This document shows, in pieces, positions 46,356 through 56,302 of a stretch of DNA of 56,302 nucleotides. Each line of letters starts with the position of its first letter. Within the stretch, counting starts at the first letter, position 1. This DNA comes from Ruminococcus sp. GTDB lineage: Bacteria > Bacillota > Clostridia > Oscillospirales > Ruminococcaceae. The position numbers and the translations under genes are program-made. The stretch is taken from contig JAIDTI010000026.1 in assembly GCA_029060755.1 (NCBI GenBank), positions 1-56,302 of the forward strand, given 5' to 3'. The notes beneath the pieces were generated by a model. The model had not been told where the DNA came from. It saw only the letters and a list, made by a program, of their open reading frames with translations, and did not search any database.

Positions 46356-46684
46356 AACTTACAAACGAAAAAATGCACACATTTGACGGTCACGAAAAAA
46401 TCAGCTTTTTCAAGGCTGGCGAAAAGCTTACGGAGTTCGGCGAAAAACAGAACGAAGCAAATGAAGCACTTGCTTTGAACGTGAACGACCTTATAAAAAG
46501 AGTGTGTGCGCTGGAGGAAAAACAGCTGAAAAATGAGGAAATAATGCGAAAAGTCGCAACAGAACTCAATACACTGAAAAAGGAGCTTGACCGTGTTCGA
46601 CTTTCGGACAAACTCAACACAAGTGCCATTGCAAGACTTGACAAAGCAATCAATATTGTATCAGAAGATGAAGCGGAAGATTAG
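46343..46684 (+). CDS. Coiled-coil protein, unknown
   Basis: A 113-aa hydrophilic protein with heptad-like helices from about residue 40 to 105 (LIKRVCALEEKQLKNEEIM; ATELNTLKKELDRVRLSDK). No membrane segment. It overlaps rmd by 13 nt and is the last gene of the polysaccharide operon. Function unknown; possibly a chain-length or scaffold factor (speculative). Confidence 0.55.
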   Translation: MSDMKLTNEKMHTFDGHEKISFFKAGEKLTEFGEKQNEANEALALNVNDLIKRVCALEEKQLKNEEIMRKVATELNTLKKELDRVRLSDKLNTSAIARLDKAINIVSEDEAED

Positions 46685-46704
46685 GTAAAATTTTCGTTAA
46701 ACTC

Positions 46705-46733
46705 TTGACATTCTTTGAATTTTGGTATATTAT
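46705..46733 (+). promoter_or_regulatory. Promoter of the ATP synthase operon
   Basis: TTGACA at 46705-46710, 17 nt, TATTAT at 46728-46733. Transcription would start near 46740, exactly at the left arm of the structured leader. Confidence 0.8.
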
Positions 46734-46740
46734 TAAAGTA

Positions 46741-46814
46741 TTGGCAAATGCTTTATGATATGTGAATCAACGGAGATTCAGGCATATCTGATGTCTCCGT
46801 TTTTGTTTTGCCAA
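46741..46814 (+). promoter_or_regulatory. Structured leader with attenuator-like hairpin before atpB
   Basis: An outer stem TTGGCAAA (46741-46748) / TTTGCCAA (46807-46814) is perfect. Inside it AACGGAGA (46769-46776) pairs with TCTCCGTT (46794-46801), followed by TTTTGTTTT: a terminator. An alternative 5-bp hairpin, GAATC (46764-46768)/GATTC (46775-46779), would take up part of the left terminator arm. The shape suggests transcription attenuation of the atp operon. Confidence 0.6.
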
Positions 46815-46844
46815 TTAATATAATATAGGAAAGAAGGTGCTATT

Positions 46845-47522
46845 ATGGGTAATCTTTCGGAAAAACTTATGGAGGAGCTTGAATCGAAAACCGCATTTAC
46901 AATATGTGGTATTCCAATAGCCGATTCATGTGTTGTCACGTGGATAATCATGGCGGTACTTGTCATTCTGTCGATTATCTTCACACACAACCTGAAAAAA
47001 GTACCAAAGGGAAAGCAGTGTCTTATTGAAACAGGCATAACCGCCCTCAATAACTTTTTTCTGGGCATATTAGGTGAAAAGGGAAAGAAATATCTTACCA
47101 TACTTGAAACACTGATTATTTACATCGGCTTTTCAAATATAATCGGTATATTCGGATTTACTCCGCCTACAAAGGATATAAACGTTACAGTGGCACTTGC
47201 GGGAATTGCAATCATACTTATTCAGGTTACATCTCTGATTGAAAACGGCGGTATTGGCTGGATAAAGGGATTTGCAAAGCCTATGGCTATCATGATACCG
47301 ATAAATATTCTTGAACTGGTAACACGTCCGCTTTCACTTTGTATGCGACTTTTCGGAAACGTACTTGGCGCATTTGTTGTAATGGAGCTTATCAAGTTAT
47401 GTGTGCCGTATGGCTTGCCTGTTGTGTTCAGTCTTTATTTTGATATTTTTGACGGCTTTATTCAGGCATATGTATTTGTTTTTCTTACATCTCTTTTCAT
47501 GGCTGAAGCTATGGAGGAGTAA
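46845..47522 (+). CDS. atpB: ATP synthase Fo subunit a
   Basis: The stator half-channel of the proton path. 225 aa with about five membrane helices; the essential arginine is in LCMRLFGNVLGAFVVMELI. A ribosome site GAAAGAAGG precedes the ATG. First gene of the ATP synthase operon; no atpI upstream. Confidence 0.93.
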   Translation: MGNLSEKLMEELESKTAFTICGIPIADSCVVTWIIMAVLVILSIIFTHNLKKVPKGKQCLIETGITALNNFFLGILGEKGKKYLTILETLIIYIGFSNIIGIFGFTPPTKDINVTVALAGIAIILIQVTSLIENGGIGWIKGFAKPMAIMIPINILELVTRPLSLCMRLFGNVLGAFVVMELIKLCVPYGLPVVFSLYFDIFDGFIQAYVFVFLTSLFMAEAMEE

Positions 47523-47556
47523 ATCAATTAACTAAAAATAACGGAGGTTTTTTATC

Positions 47557-47781
47557 ATGGGAACAATCGCAATCGGTGCAGCAGTTGCTGTATTAACAGG
47601 AGCAGGAGCAGGAATCGGAATTGGTATCGCAACAGCTAAGGCTACAGAATCAATTGCACGTCAGCCCGAAGCAAAAGGCGACATCAGAAGTACACTTCTT
47701 ATCGGCTGTGCATTGGCAGAAGCAACAGCTATCTATGGTTTTGTTATTGCACTTCTTATCATTCTTTCACTTGGTAAGTAA
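47557..47781 (+). CDS. atpE: ATP synthase Fo subunit c
   Basis: The rotor-ring proteolipid, 74 aa, two helices joined by the loop ARQPEAKGD; the carboxylate Glu lies in [11 protein letters not shown]. The residue corresponding to the sodium-binding Gln of Na-type rings (GxGQG) is Ile here, and the Ser after Glu is Ala, so the ring is predicted to carry protons. Confidence 0.93.
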   Translation: MGTIAIGAAVAVLTGAGAGIGIGIATAKATESIARQPEAKGDIRSTLLIGCALAEATAIYGFVIALLIILSLGK

Positions 47782-47798
47782 TCAGCGGAGGAGTGTAA

Positions 47799-48290
47799 AT
47801 GCTTAATTTTGAGTTCTGGAGCATATTGGAAGCAGTTGTAAACGTACTTATATTGTTTATTCTGCTGAGAATATTTCTGTTTAAACCAATTAACAAAATT
47901 ATGAACGAAAGAACAGAATCAATACAGAAAGATATTGATGACGCTGAAAAGGCAAAAAGAGAGACTGAAAAACTGAAACAGCAATATACTGATTCAATAA
48001 ATGAAGCCAAAGAGGAGGCAAATAACATTCTCCGCAAGGCTCATGAAGATGCAGAGGCTGAAAGAGAGTCCATTATCAGCAAATCTCACAAGGAAGCGGA
48101 AGAAATTGTCAAATCAGCAGATGAGACAATCGAAAATGAGCGTAAGCGTGTGATACAGCAGGCTCATGCGCAGATTGCCGACCTTGCAATTGAAACTGCA
48201 TCAAAAGTAATCGGGGCTAATCTTGACGATGAGAAAAACCGTAAGCTTGTTGATGACTTTCTTGCACAAGAGGAGGGTGGCAGGTTATGA
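47799..48290 (+). CDS. atpF: ATP synthase Fo subunit b
   Basis: Stator stalk: one N-terminal membrane helix (ILEAVVNVLILFILLRIFL) and a long coiled coil to the end of 163 aa. Its C-terminus normally binds the delta subunit. Its stop overlaps the next start (ATGA). Confidence 0.92.
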   Translation: MLNFEFWSILEAVVNVLILFILLRIFLFKPINKIMNERTESIQKDIDDAEKAKRETEKLKQQYTDSINEAKEEANNILRKAHEDAEAERESIISKSHKEAEEIVKSADETIENERKRVIQQAHAQIADLAIETASKVIGANLDDEKNRKLVDDFLAQEEGGRL

Positions 48291-50311
48291 AAGATATTGC
48301 AAAAGACTTTCTGAAAGAACTTATCCGCCTTGATATAAGCCGTGATGACATTGAAACGGTTAAAAGCGTGATGGTTGCTTGTCCTGATGCCTCTGATACA
48401 CTTGAAAATCCGCTTGTTACACTTGACGAAAAAAGAAATATCATTCAGAAGATTTTTCCTGAAAGTATGGAGCGATTTATGGTGAACTCCGCAAAATCGG
48501 GCATAATTTCAGATTTGAGTGATATTTTTGACGAATATCTTGATATACTTCTTGAAAAACAGGGCAGTATCAAAGCTGTTGTACGCTATGTAACGCCACT
48601 CACAGAATCACAACAGGCTGATTTGCGTAAGTTTATCATGAATAAATTTGTACGTGATGACGTTGATATTGAGTACAGGCACGACCCCGATATTATAGGC
48701 GGTTTTATTCTCAATGCAGGTGATGTTGAGTACGACAGAAGCTACAGGACTAGCCTACATGAAATCCGTGAGACTTTACAGAATAAAGCCGTTGAAACTG
48801 TAGATAAAATCGGCGGTGAAATAAAATCGGGCGATATAATTTCTGTACTCAAAACAGAGATAAGAGACTTTGAAGTCCGTTCGGGTGCAACTGAAACAGG
48901 CTTTGTTACAAGACTTGGTGACGGTATCGCAAGAGTAAAAGGCATGAGCGGAGTAATGTACGGCGAACTTGTGGAGTTTGAGACTGGTATCCGTGGAATC
49001 GTACAGAGCATTGAGGAAAAGTCTGTCGGTGTTGTACTTCTTGGAAACGATTACGGCTTGACAGAGGGGTCATCAGTTGTCCGCACGGGCAAAAGAGCTG
49101 GTATCGGAGTAAGTGACGAACTGCTCGGACGTGTCGTTGACGCACTCGGCTCGCCTATAGACGGACTTGGAAAAATCAAGGCAGACGATTACTTCCCTAT
49201 TGAACGTGAAGCACCTGGTGTTATCGAAAGAAAATCGGTCAGTGTGCCGTTGCAGACGGGTATACTTGCTATAGACTCAATGTTCCCGATAGGACGTGGA
49301 CAGCGTGAGCTTATCATAGGTGACAGACAGACGGGTAAAACGTCAATTGCTGTTGATACTATGATAAATCAGAAGGACAAGGACGTTATATGCGTATATG
49401 TTGCAATCGGGCAGAAGTCGTCTACAGTTGCACAGACTGTAAATACTCTTAAAAAGTACGGTGCTATGGATTATACTGTAGTTGTATCGGCATCAGCGAG
49501 TGAACCTGCTCCGCTACAGTATATTGCGCCATATTCGGGTACGGCTATAGCTGAATACTTCATGTCAAAGGGAAAAGATGTTCTTATTGTATATGATGAT
49601 TTGTCAAAGCACGCTGTTGCTTATCGTGCAATGTCATTGTTACTGCACAGACCGCCCGGACGTGAAGCTTATCCGGGTGACGTTTTCTATTTACATTCAA
49701 GACTGCTGGAGCGTTCAAGCCGTCTGGACGACGAACACGGCGGAGGCTCACTTACAGCCCTCCCGATTATTGAAACTCTGGCGGGTGATATTTCAGCGTA
49801 TATTCCGACAAATGTAATTTCAATCACAGACGGACAGATATTCCTTGAAAGTGAGCTATTCAATTCAGGTCAGCGACCTGCCGTAAACTACGGACTTTCC
49901 GTTTCACGTGTAGGCGGTGCGGCACAGACAAAGGCAATGAAAAAGGCAGCAGGAAACTTGCGTATCGACCTTGCACAGTTCAAGGAGATGGAAATATTCA
50001 CACAGTTCTCATCTGAACTTGACCCCGCAACCACAGAATTACTCAATCATGGGCATCTTATTACAGAGATGCTGAAACAGCCTTTATATAATCCGCTACC
50101 GCACTATGAGCAGGTTATACTTCTCTATGCGGCACAGAAACGTCTTTTTGAGCATATCAAGCCGAAAGAGATGAAAGAGTATACCAATGAACTTATGAAC
50201 TATATCAGAAGTTACGGACAGGATATTATTGAGGAAATTGAGGACAAAAAAGTGCTTACAGACGACCTGAAAGAGCGTATTGAGAGAATTATTGAAGCAT
50301 TTGAGGAGTAA
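48287..50311 (+). CDS. atpHA: Fused ATP synthase delta-alpha subunit
   Basis: One 674-aa frame holds both subunits. Residues 1-168 are delta (OSCP-like: VTLDEKRNIIQKIFPES, SIKAVVRYVTPLTE, DPDIIGGFILNAGDVEYD). A linker of about 12 residues joins them. From about 181 the alpha subunit begins (GDIISVLKTEIRDFEV, LGDGIARVKG), with P-loop GDRQTGKT at 345-352 and the complete catalytic/C-terminal domains to 674. There is no stop, and no in-frame ATG, GTG or TTG at the junction. Alpha is present three times per enzyme and delta once, so an unprocessed fusion would give three delta domains. An internal non-AUG start (for example ATA at 48821) or protein cleavage would solve this. Confidence 0.85.
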   Translation: MKDIAKDFLKELIRLDISRDDIETVKSVMVACPDASDTLENPLVTLDEKRNIIQKIFPESMERFMVNSAKSGIISDLSDIFDEYLDILLEKQGSIKAVVRYVTPLTESQQADLRKFIMNKFVRDDVDIEYRHDPDIIGGFILNAGDVEYDRSYRTSLHEIRETLQNKAVETVDKIGGEIKSGDIISVLKTEIRDFEVRSGATETGFVTRLGDGIARVKGMSGVMYGELVEFETGIRGIVQSIEEKSVGVVLLGNDYGLTEGSSVVRTGKRAGIGVSDELLGRVVDALGSPIDGLGKIKADDYFPIEREAPGVIERKSVSVPLQTGILAIDSMFPIGRGQRELIIGDRQTGKTSIAVDTMINQKDKDVICVYVAIGQKSSTVAQTVNTLKKYGAMDYTVVVSASASEPAPLQYIAPYSGTAIAEYFMSKGKDVLIVYDDLSKHAVAYRAMSLLLHRPPGREAYPGDVFYLHSRLLERSSRLDDEHGGGSLTALPIIETLAGDISAYIPTNVISITDGQIFLESELFNSGQRPAVNYGLSVSRVGGAAQTKAMKKAAGNLRIDLAQFKEMEIFTQFSSELDPATTELLNHGHLITEMLKQPLYNPLPHYEQVILLYAAQKRLFEHIKPKEMKEYTNELMNYIRSYGQDIIEEIEDKKVLTDDLKERIERIIEAFEE

Positions 50312-50317
50312 CAAACT

Positions 50318-51217
50318 ATGGCGAATATACGTGAAATACGTGACAGAACAGAGAGTATAAAGCAGATTCTCAAAATTACAAATGCTATGTATCTTATATC
50401 ATCTTCAAAGCTGAAAAAGGCTCGAAAAGCACTTGAATCAACTGAACCATATTTCTATAAATTGCAGGACACCATTGAGAGCGTTCTTGAACATACTCCG
50501 CACACTGAACAGCAGTATTTTAACAGACGTTCTGATATTCCGACCGAAAAGCGCAAAAGGGGGTATATCGTCATAACGGGTGACAAAGGTCTCTGCGGAA
50601 GCTATAATCATAATATTCTGAAATATGCGGAGCAGAAACTCAATGAAGCACCTGATATTGATAATTGTTATCTTTTTGTCATGGGACAGGTCGGGAGAAT
50701 GTACTTTCAGAAAAGAATGAAATCTGTTGACGGAGAATTTCTCTATACTACACAGAATCCCACGCTTTACCGTGCCGGAGAGATTGCGGATATAGTTATA
50801 GACAAATTCAGCAAGGGCGAACTTGATGAAGTATGGCTGTTGTATACTGATATGATTTCATCAACTTTGCAGGAAACAAAGTCATTGCAGTTGTTGCCGT
50901 TTGAACGCCGTCACTTCGGAAAAGACAAAGACGGTACAATCAGAAAATTGCCAAAAGCGTCATTTGTGCCGTCGCCTGAAAAAGTTATGGAGTATCTTAT
51001 CCCGAACTATGCAAAAGGTATCATTTACGGCGCAATGGTTGAGGCTTTCTGTTGTGAACAGCAGTCACGCATGACGGCTATGGACTCCGCAACAAACAGT
51101 GCAAAAGATATGATAAAAGACTTGTCACTTCTCTATAACAGGGCAAGACAGGCATCTATAACACAGGAAATCATGGAAGTATGCAGTGGAGCAAACAGCC
51201 TTGAAACACAGGACTGA
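50318..51217 (+). CDS. atpG: ATP synthase F1 subunit gamma
   Basis: The rotating shaft. N-terminal helix MANIREIRDRTESIKQILKI, middle GDKGLCGSYNHN, C-terminal helix DSATNSAKDMIKDLSLLYNR, the family's best-known block. 299 aa, normal length. Confidence 0.93.
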   Translation: MANIREIRDRTESIKQILKITNAMYLISSSKLKKARKALESTEPYFYKLQDTIESVLEHTPHTEQQYFNRRSDIPTEKRKRGYIVITGDKGLCGSYNHNILKYAEQKLNEAPDIDNCYLFVMGQVGRMYFQKRMKSVDGEFLYTTQNPTLYRAGEIADIVIDKFSKGELDEVWLLYTDMISSTLQETKSLQLLPFERRHFGKDKDGTIRKLPKASFVPSPEKVMEYLIPNYAKGIIYGAMVEAFCCEQQSRMTAMDSATNSAKDMIKDLSLLYNRARQASITQEIMEVCSGANSLETQD

Positions 51218-53039
<1,822 letters not shown>

Positions 53040-53043
53040 TATT

Positions 53044-53688
53044 ATGATAAAAATTAAATTTGTTGACGGAAATGCTGTTGTAAGCGGAAAATTTAACTTC
53101 GGCTACATGGGCATTTACAAAGATGAGCAGATAGACCTATATGATAGTGACGAAATAAGAGACTGGGATATTGTTGAGGAACATTTTGACGGTGATTTCA
53201 CGGACGAACAGCTTGCGGATTTCCTGACAGATTATTTCAATAACTTTGAGGCTAAAATTCAGGCGAATATAAAGCAGGTAAACAATAATTTTCTGATTAA
53301 CATATATGAGTACAGTATGGAGGGAATAGGGCATAAATTCTGGAAAGAACCGTCAATTACCAATACCGAATATCTTCCTGAAAATACGGACGATTTTGAC
53401 CCATATACTTTCTGTGAAGAAACATGGAAAATAATGGAAGAATATGAAGATACACCAAATGACGGCAGTATGCAGAAAACCGATGTTGAAAAGTTTATCC
53501 GTGAAAAAATGCCGCTGCTCAATCTTGATGCATTTTTAGCAGGAATAGTTCCCGAAAGTATATCTCTTGATGATGGCAGAGTATCTTTTCAGTGTTCCGA
53601 CAACATAGACTTTGAACACAAAATATTATGCAGTGCTTATGACGAGCTTGACGAAAACCTTACTTTCTGCGACTGGCATAATTTCTGA
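53044..53688 (+). CDS. Acidic protein of unknown function
   Basis: A 214-aa, Asp/Glu- and aromatic-rich soluble protein (MIKIKFVDGNAVVSGKFNF; FDGDFTDEQLADFLTDYFN). No signal peptide or membrane helix. The first part alternates short strands, the middle is helical. I do not recognise the family. It begins 4 nt after atpC and so is probably on the ATP synthase transcript. Confidence 0.6.
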   Translation: MIKIKFVDGNAVVSGKFNFGYMGIYKDEQIDLYDSDEIRDWDIVEEHFDGDFTDEQLADFLTDYFNNFEAKIQANIKQVNNNFLINIYEYSMEGIGHKFWKEPSITNTEYLPENTDDFDPYTFCEETWKIMEEYEDTPNDGSMQKTDVEKFIREKMPLLNLDAFLAGIVPESISLDDGRVSFQCSDNIDFEHKILCSAYDELDENLTFCDWHNF

Positions 53689-53758
53689 TTATATAACCAA
53701 AAAATCAGTATGAAACTTGTGCATATTACCTAATTGCAGACAATTATTGCAGATATGC

Positions 53759-53787
53759 TTGACTTTTTGATGTAAATATTGTAAAAT
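53759..53787 (+). promoter_or_regulatory. Promoter of secDF
   Basis: TTGACT at 53759-53764, 17 nt, TAAAAT at 53782-53787. AGGAGG follows before the GTG start at 53839. Confidence 0.75.
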
Positions 53788-53838
53788 AATAGTAATTGTC
53801 ACAGCGACAAAGAAAAATATACAGGAGGCTGAAAAAAC

Positions 53839-55263
53839 GTGAACAAAAAAACACGCAAATCAACATTTTTTTTAATTGCTGTTTTTATTGCGTTGTTTAC
53901 TGTTTCATCTGTCCTTGGACTTGACTACCTTTTCGGCGACAACACAAAAACAATTATCAAGGGTGTTGACGATATTCGACTGGGTATTGACATCAAGGGC
54001 GGTGTTGATGTAACTTTTGCACCTGCGGACGATATTGACGTAACTGACGAACAGCTTGACGCTGCAACTCAGAAGATAAAAACACGTCTCTCCGCACTTG
54101 GCATCAACGATAATGAACTCTACAGCGACAACAAAAGCGACAGAATTATCGTCCGTTTTCCTTGGCAGGCTGGCGAAAGCGAATACGACGCAGAAGAAGC
54201 AGTCAAGGAACTTGGTGAAATGGCTGAACTCACTTTCCGCAAGGGTACTGATTCAGTTACCGACGATTCAGGAAATACAGTCCCGACAGGTGAACTTGTC
54301 CTGAACGGTGATGACGTTGAAAAGGCTGGTTACGCTCAACAACCCGACAGCAATGGTAATCTTGAATACGTCGTTACTCTCAAACTTACTTCGGGCGGAG
54401 ATGACAGCGGTACTGAAAAATTCGCAAATGCTACAGCTGAACTCAATGGTACAGGCACTCCGATTTCTATATGGATGGACAACACCATGATTTCATACCC
54501 GTCTGTAAACAGCATTATCACAAACGGCGAAGCAGTCATTACAGGTAACTTTACAGCCGAATCCGCAAAGGCTCTTGCCGACCAGATTAACTCCGGTGCA
54601 TTGCCGTTTAAAATGGTTACAACAAGTTTCAAGACAATATCGTCAACAATGGGTGAAGGCTCACTCAATGCAATTCTCCTTGCATCATATATCTCATTCG
54701 CACTTATTGCCGTTTACATGATTATCCTCTACAGACTTCCGGGTTTTGTTGCAGTAATCGCACTTATCGGACAGATTGCAGGAACTATTGCCGCAATAAC
54801 AGGCTGGTTCGGATTCATGCCCGGCTCAACTCTCACAATACCCGGTATCGCTGGTATAATTCTTTCAATCGGTATGGGTGTTGATGCAAATATCATCACG
54901 GGCGAACGTATCAAAGAGGAAGTCCGTTCGGGAAAAACACTTGATTCAGCAATCAAAATCGCATACAAGAAAGCATTTTCAGCAATCCTTGACGGAAATA
55001 TTACAAATGTCATTATTGCTATAATTCTTATGGGTGCATTTGGCGTACCGTCAAGCTTTTTCTCACAGATTCTCAACAAGACTATCTTCTTCATGTTCGG
55101 TGCAACTACAGAGGGTGTTGTTTATTCGTTCGGATTCACACTTCTTGTCGGCGTTATATGCAACTTTATCTTCGGCGTATTCTTTGCAAAACTTATGGTT
55201 ACATCACTTTCAAAGTTCAATGCGTTCAGAAACAGAAAGCTTTATGGAGGTGTTGAGAAATGA
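53839..55263 (+). CDS. secD: Protein translocase subunit SecD
   Basis: Uses the proton gradient to pull exported proteins across the membrane. One N-terminal helix, the periplasmic-type P1 domain with LGIDIKGGVDVTF and a head with sub-repeat, then five membrane helices with GMGVDANIITGERIKEE (catalytic Asp region). 474 aa. GTG start with AGGAGG 8 nt before. Overlaps secF by ATGA. Confidence 0.93.
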   Translation: MNKKTRKSTFFLIAVFIALFTVSSVLGLDYLFGDNTKTIIKGVDDIRLGIDIKGGVDVTFAPADDIDVTDEQLDAATQKIKTRLSALGINDNELYSDNKSDRIIVRFPWQAGESEYDAEEAVKELGEMAELTFRKGTDSVTDDSGNTVPTGELVLNGDDVEKAGYAQQPDSNGNLEYVVTLKLTSGGDDSGTEKFANATAELNGTGTPISIWMDNTMISYPSVNSIITNGEAVITGNFTAESAKALADQINSGALPFKMVTTSFKTISSTMGEGSLNAILLASYISFALIAVYMIILYRLPGFVAVIALIGQIAGTIAAITGWFGFMPGSTLTIPGIAGIILSIGMGVDANIITGERIKEEVRSGKTLDSAIKIAYKKAFSAILDGNITNVIIAIILMGAFGVPSSFFSQILNKTIFFMFGATTEGVVYSFGFTLLVGVICNFIFGVFFAKLMVTSLSKFNAFRNRKLYGGVEK

Positions 55264-56213
55264 GCAAAAAAACTACTCCTAACACAAGCAAAATCTATGA
55301 TTTCTGCGCAAAAAAAACAATGATTTTTGTGATTGCAATCTGCGTTATACTTGCTCTTGTTGCGGGAATTATTATACGTGGAGTAAATCTTGCAATCGAA
55401 TTTGAGGGCGGTACAATCCTCACATACTCATATACAGGCGATATTGATACTGGCAAAGTTACCAGCGAAACAGAAAGTATTGTAGGTGTTCCCGTAACCG
55501 TGCGGACAGGTCATAGCCTTGATTCTGATTCAAATCAGATTACACTGTCATTCACATCAAACGAAGGACTTAACGCTGAACGACAGTTCGCACTAACAGA
55601 AGCTCTCAATCAGGCTTTCCCCGACAATGAACTTGAATTATTCGATTCAAATGACGTAAGCTCCGCATCAGGACGTGAATTTCTGCTGAAATGCCTGCTT
55701 GCGATAGTTGTTGCATCTCTCCTGATAATCATCTATATTGCGTTGAGATTCAGCAAAATCGGCGGTTGGTCGGCAGGTATATGCTCAATATTCGCACTCT
55801 GTCACGACCTTGTAACTGCTCTTGCAGCATCAGTTCTTTTCGGCTTTGAGTTCAATGCAAATATCGTTGCTGTTATCCTCACAATTTTGGGATATTCAAT
55901 CAACAACACTATCGTAATCTACGACAGAATCAGAGAAAACAGAAGTCTCTATCCGACCGCATCACTAAATGAGCTGATAAATATGGGCTGTTCGCAGTCG
56001 CTCAAACGTTCAATCAGAACATCTCTCACAACAATCGGCACTATGGTTGTAGTATCAGTTGTTGTATTTGTAAGCGGATATACTTCACTTCTTAGCTTCT
56101 CTGTTCCACTCATTTTCGGCTTGATTTCAGGTACTTACTCATCACTTTTTGTTGCTCCGGTAACATGGTCGTGGTGGAAAGGCAAGGAAAGCAAAAAATC
56201 AGAGGACAAATAA
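55260..56213 (+). CDS. secF: Protein translocase subunit SecF
   Basis: Partner of SecD, separate genes here rather than fused as in Bacillus. Shows IEFEGGTILTYSY, then membrane helices with LGYSINNTIVIYDRIREN and a final helix near FSVPLIFGLISGTYSSLFV. 317 aa. Followed directly by a terminator. Confidence 0.93.
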   Translation: MSKKTTPNTSKIYDFCAKKTMIFVIAICVILALVAGIIIRGVNLAIEFEGGTILTYSYTGDIDTGKVTSETESIVGVPVTVRTGHSLDSDSNQITLSFTSNEGLNAERQFALTEALNQAFPDNELELFDSNDVSSASGREFLLKCLLAIVVASLLIIIYIALRFSKIGGWSAGICSIFALCHDLVTALAASVLFGFEFNANIVAVILTILGYSINNTIVIYDRIRENRSLYPTASLNELINMGCSQSLKRSIRTSLTTIGTMVVVSVVVFVSGYTSLLSFSVPLIFGLISGTYSSLFVAPVTWSWWKGKESKKSEDK

Positions 56214-56223
56214 TAATTACAAG

Positions 56224-56252
56224 CGGTCGGATTAAGTTCTGACCGTTTTTTT
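56224..56252 (+). terminator. Terminator after secDF
   Basis: CGGTCGG (56224-56230) pairs with CTGACCG (56239-56245), one G-U, followed by TTTTTTT. Strong intrinsic terminator. Confidence 0.85.
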
Positions 56253-56258
56253 GTACAC

Positions 56259-56302
56259 TCCTTTTACATCACCGTACGCCGACCACACGCCCTCTACACG
56301 CC
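56259..56302. other. C-rich end of window
   Basis: After the terminator the sequence becomes C-rich with repeated ACACGCC-like words (56284-56302). It may be the start of a repeat or of a G-rich minus-strand element; too short to judge. Confidence 0.2.

Noticed and set aside
48281-48830. Two separate genes atpH and atpA
   Set aside because: The frame is continuous, with no stop and no standard start codon at the joint, so I report a fusion and flag the error risk.

Overview
The window looks like a piece of chromosome from an anaerobic, cellulolytic, Gram-positive member of the Clostridia, most like Ruminococcus (Oscillospiraceae). The evidence is the AT-rich sequence, strong Shine-Dalgarno sites, sporulation genes (yabP, yabQ), a secreted GH5 endoglucanase with a C-terminal dockerin, and a lipoprotein with what looks like a cohesin module. 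This is inferred from gene content, not from a marker gene. I saw no rRNA, tRNA, CRISPR array or complete insertion sequence.

Layout. 1-4068 (+): pheA, a short metH and a membrane-anchored unknown. 4069-6431 (+): the dockerin endoglucanase under its own promoter. 6432-8578 (+): a small unknown gene, then a CPBP-protease/XRE-regulator pair lying between two ~50-bp direct repeats, the second of which is the feoB translation start. 8579-12204: feoB converging on a Na/Pi cotransporter gene. 12301-12846: a 546-bp element with 134-bp inverted arms that ends exactly at the rnz stop codon. 12846-14894: rnz (-), divergent from a membrane-bound XRE regulator (+).

14939-32793 (-): one nearly gapless run of about 18 genes reading ruvC-ruvA-sseB-ruvB, a C39-like protein, an aberrant phosphohexomutase, an rRNA-methyltransferase-like gene, ecfA1-ecfA2-ecfT, yfhO, truA, DUF5711, cvpA, clpE, the cohesin-like lipoprotein, DUF4190 and DUF2752. 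A decayed hsdS fragment separates ecfA1 from ecfA2, and the yfhO frame runs 155 nt into truA. 32921-36183 (-): secG, rnr and an IseA-like lipoprotein. 36396-38008 (+): yabP-yabQ-divIC-yabR, sporulation and division genes in the order known from Bacillus.

38097-46684 (+): a polysaccharide operon from a consensus promoter. It has an initiating sugar-phosphate transferase, GDP-mannose pyrophosphorylase, GDP-mannose 4,6-dehydratase, a GDP-4-keto-6-deoxymannose reductase-like enzyme and two GT4 glycosyltransferases, which together predict a GDP-D-rhamnose-type 6-deoxyhexose polymer, plus several small unknown membrane or coiled-coil proteins. 46685-53039 (+): the F1Fo ATP synthase operon, preceded by a structured, attenuator-like leader and containing an in-frame fusion of the delta and alpha subunits. 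53044-56213 (+): an unknown acidic protein, then secD-secF and a terminator.

The points I would check first are the delta-alpha ATP synthase fusion, the cohesin-like lipoprotein coupled to clpE, the long-inverted-repeat element at rnz, the hsdS scar inside the ECF operon, the yfhO/truA overprint, and the two RNA structures (ATP synthase leader; hairpin inside the ribosome-binding region of the sugar transferase gene).
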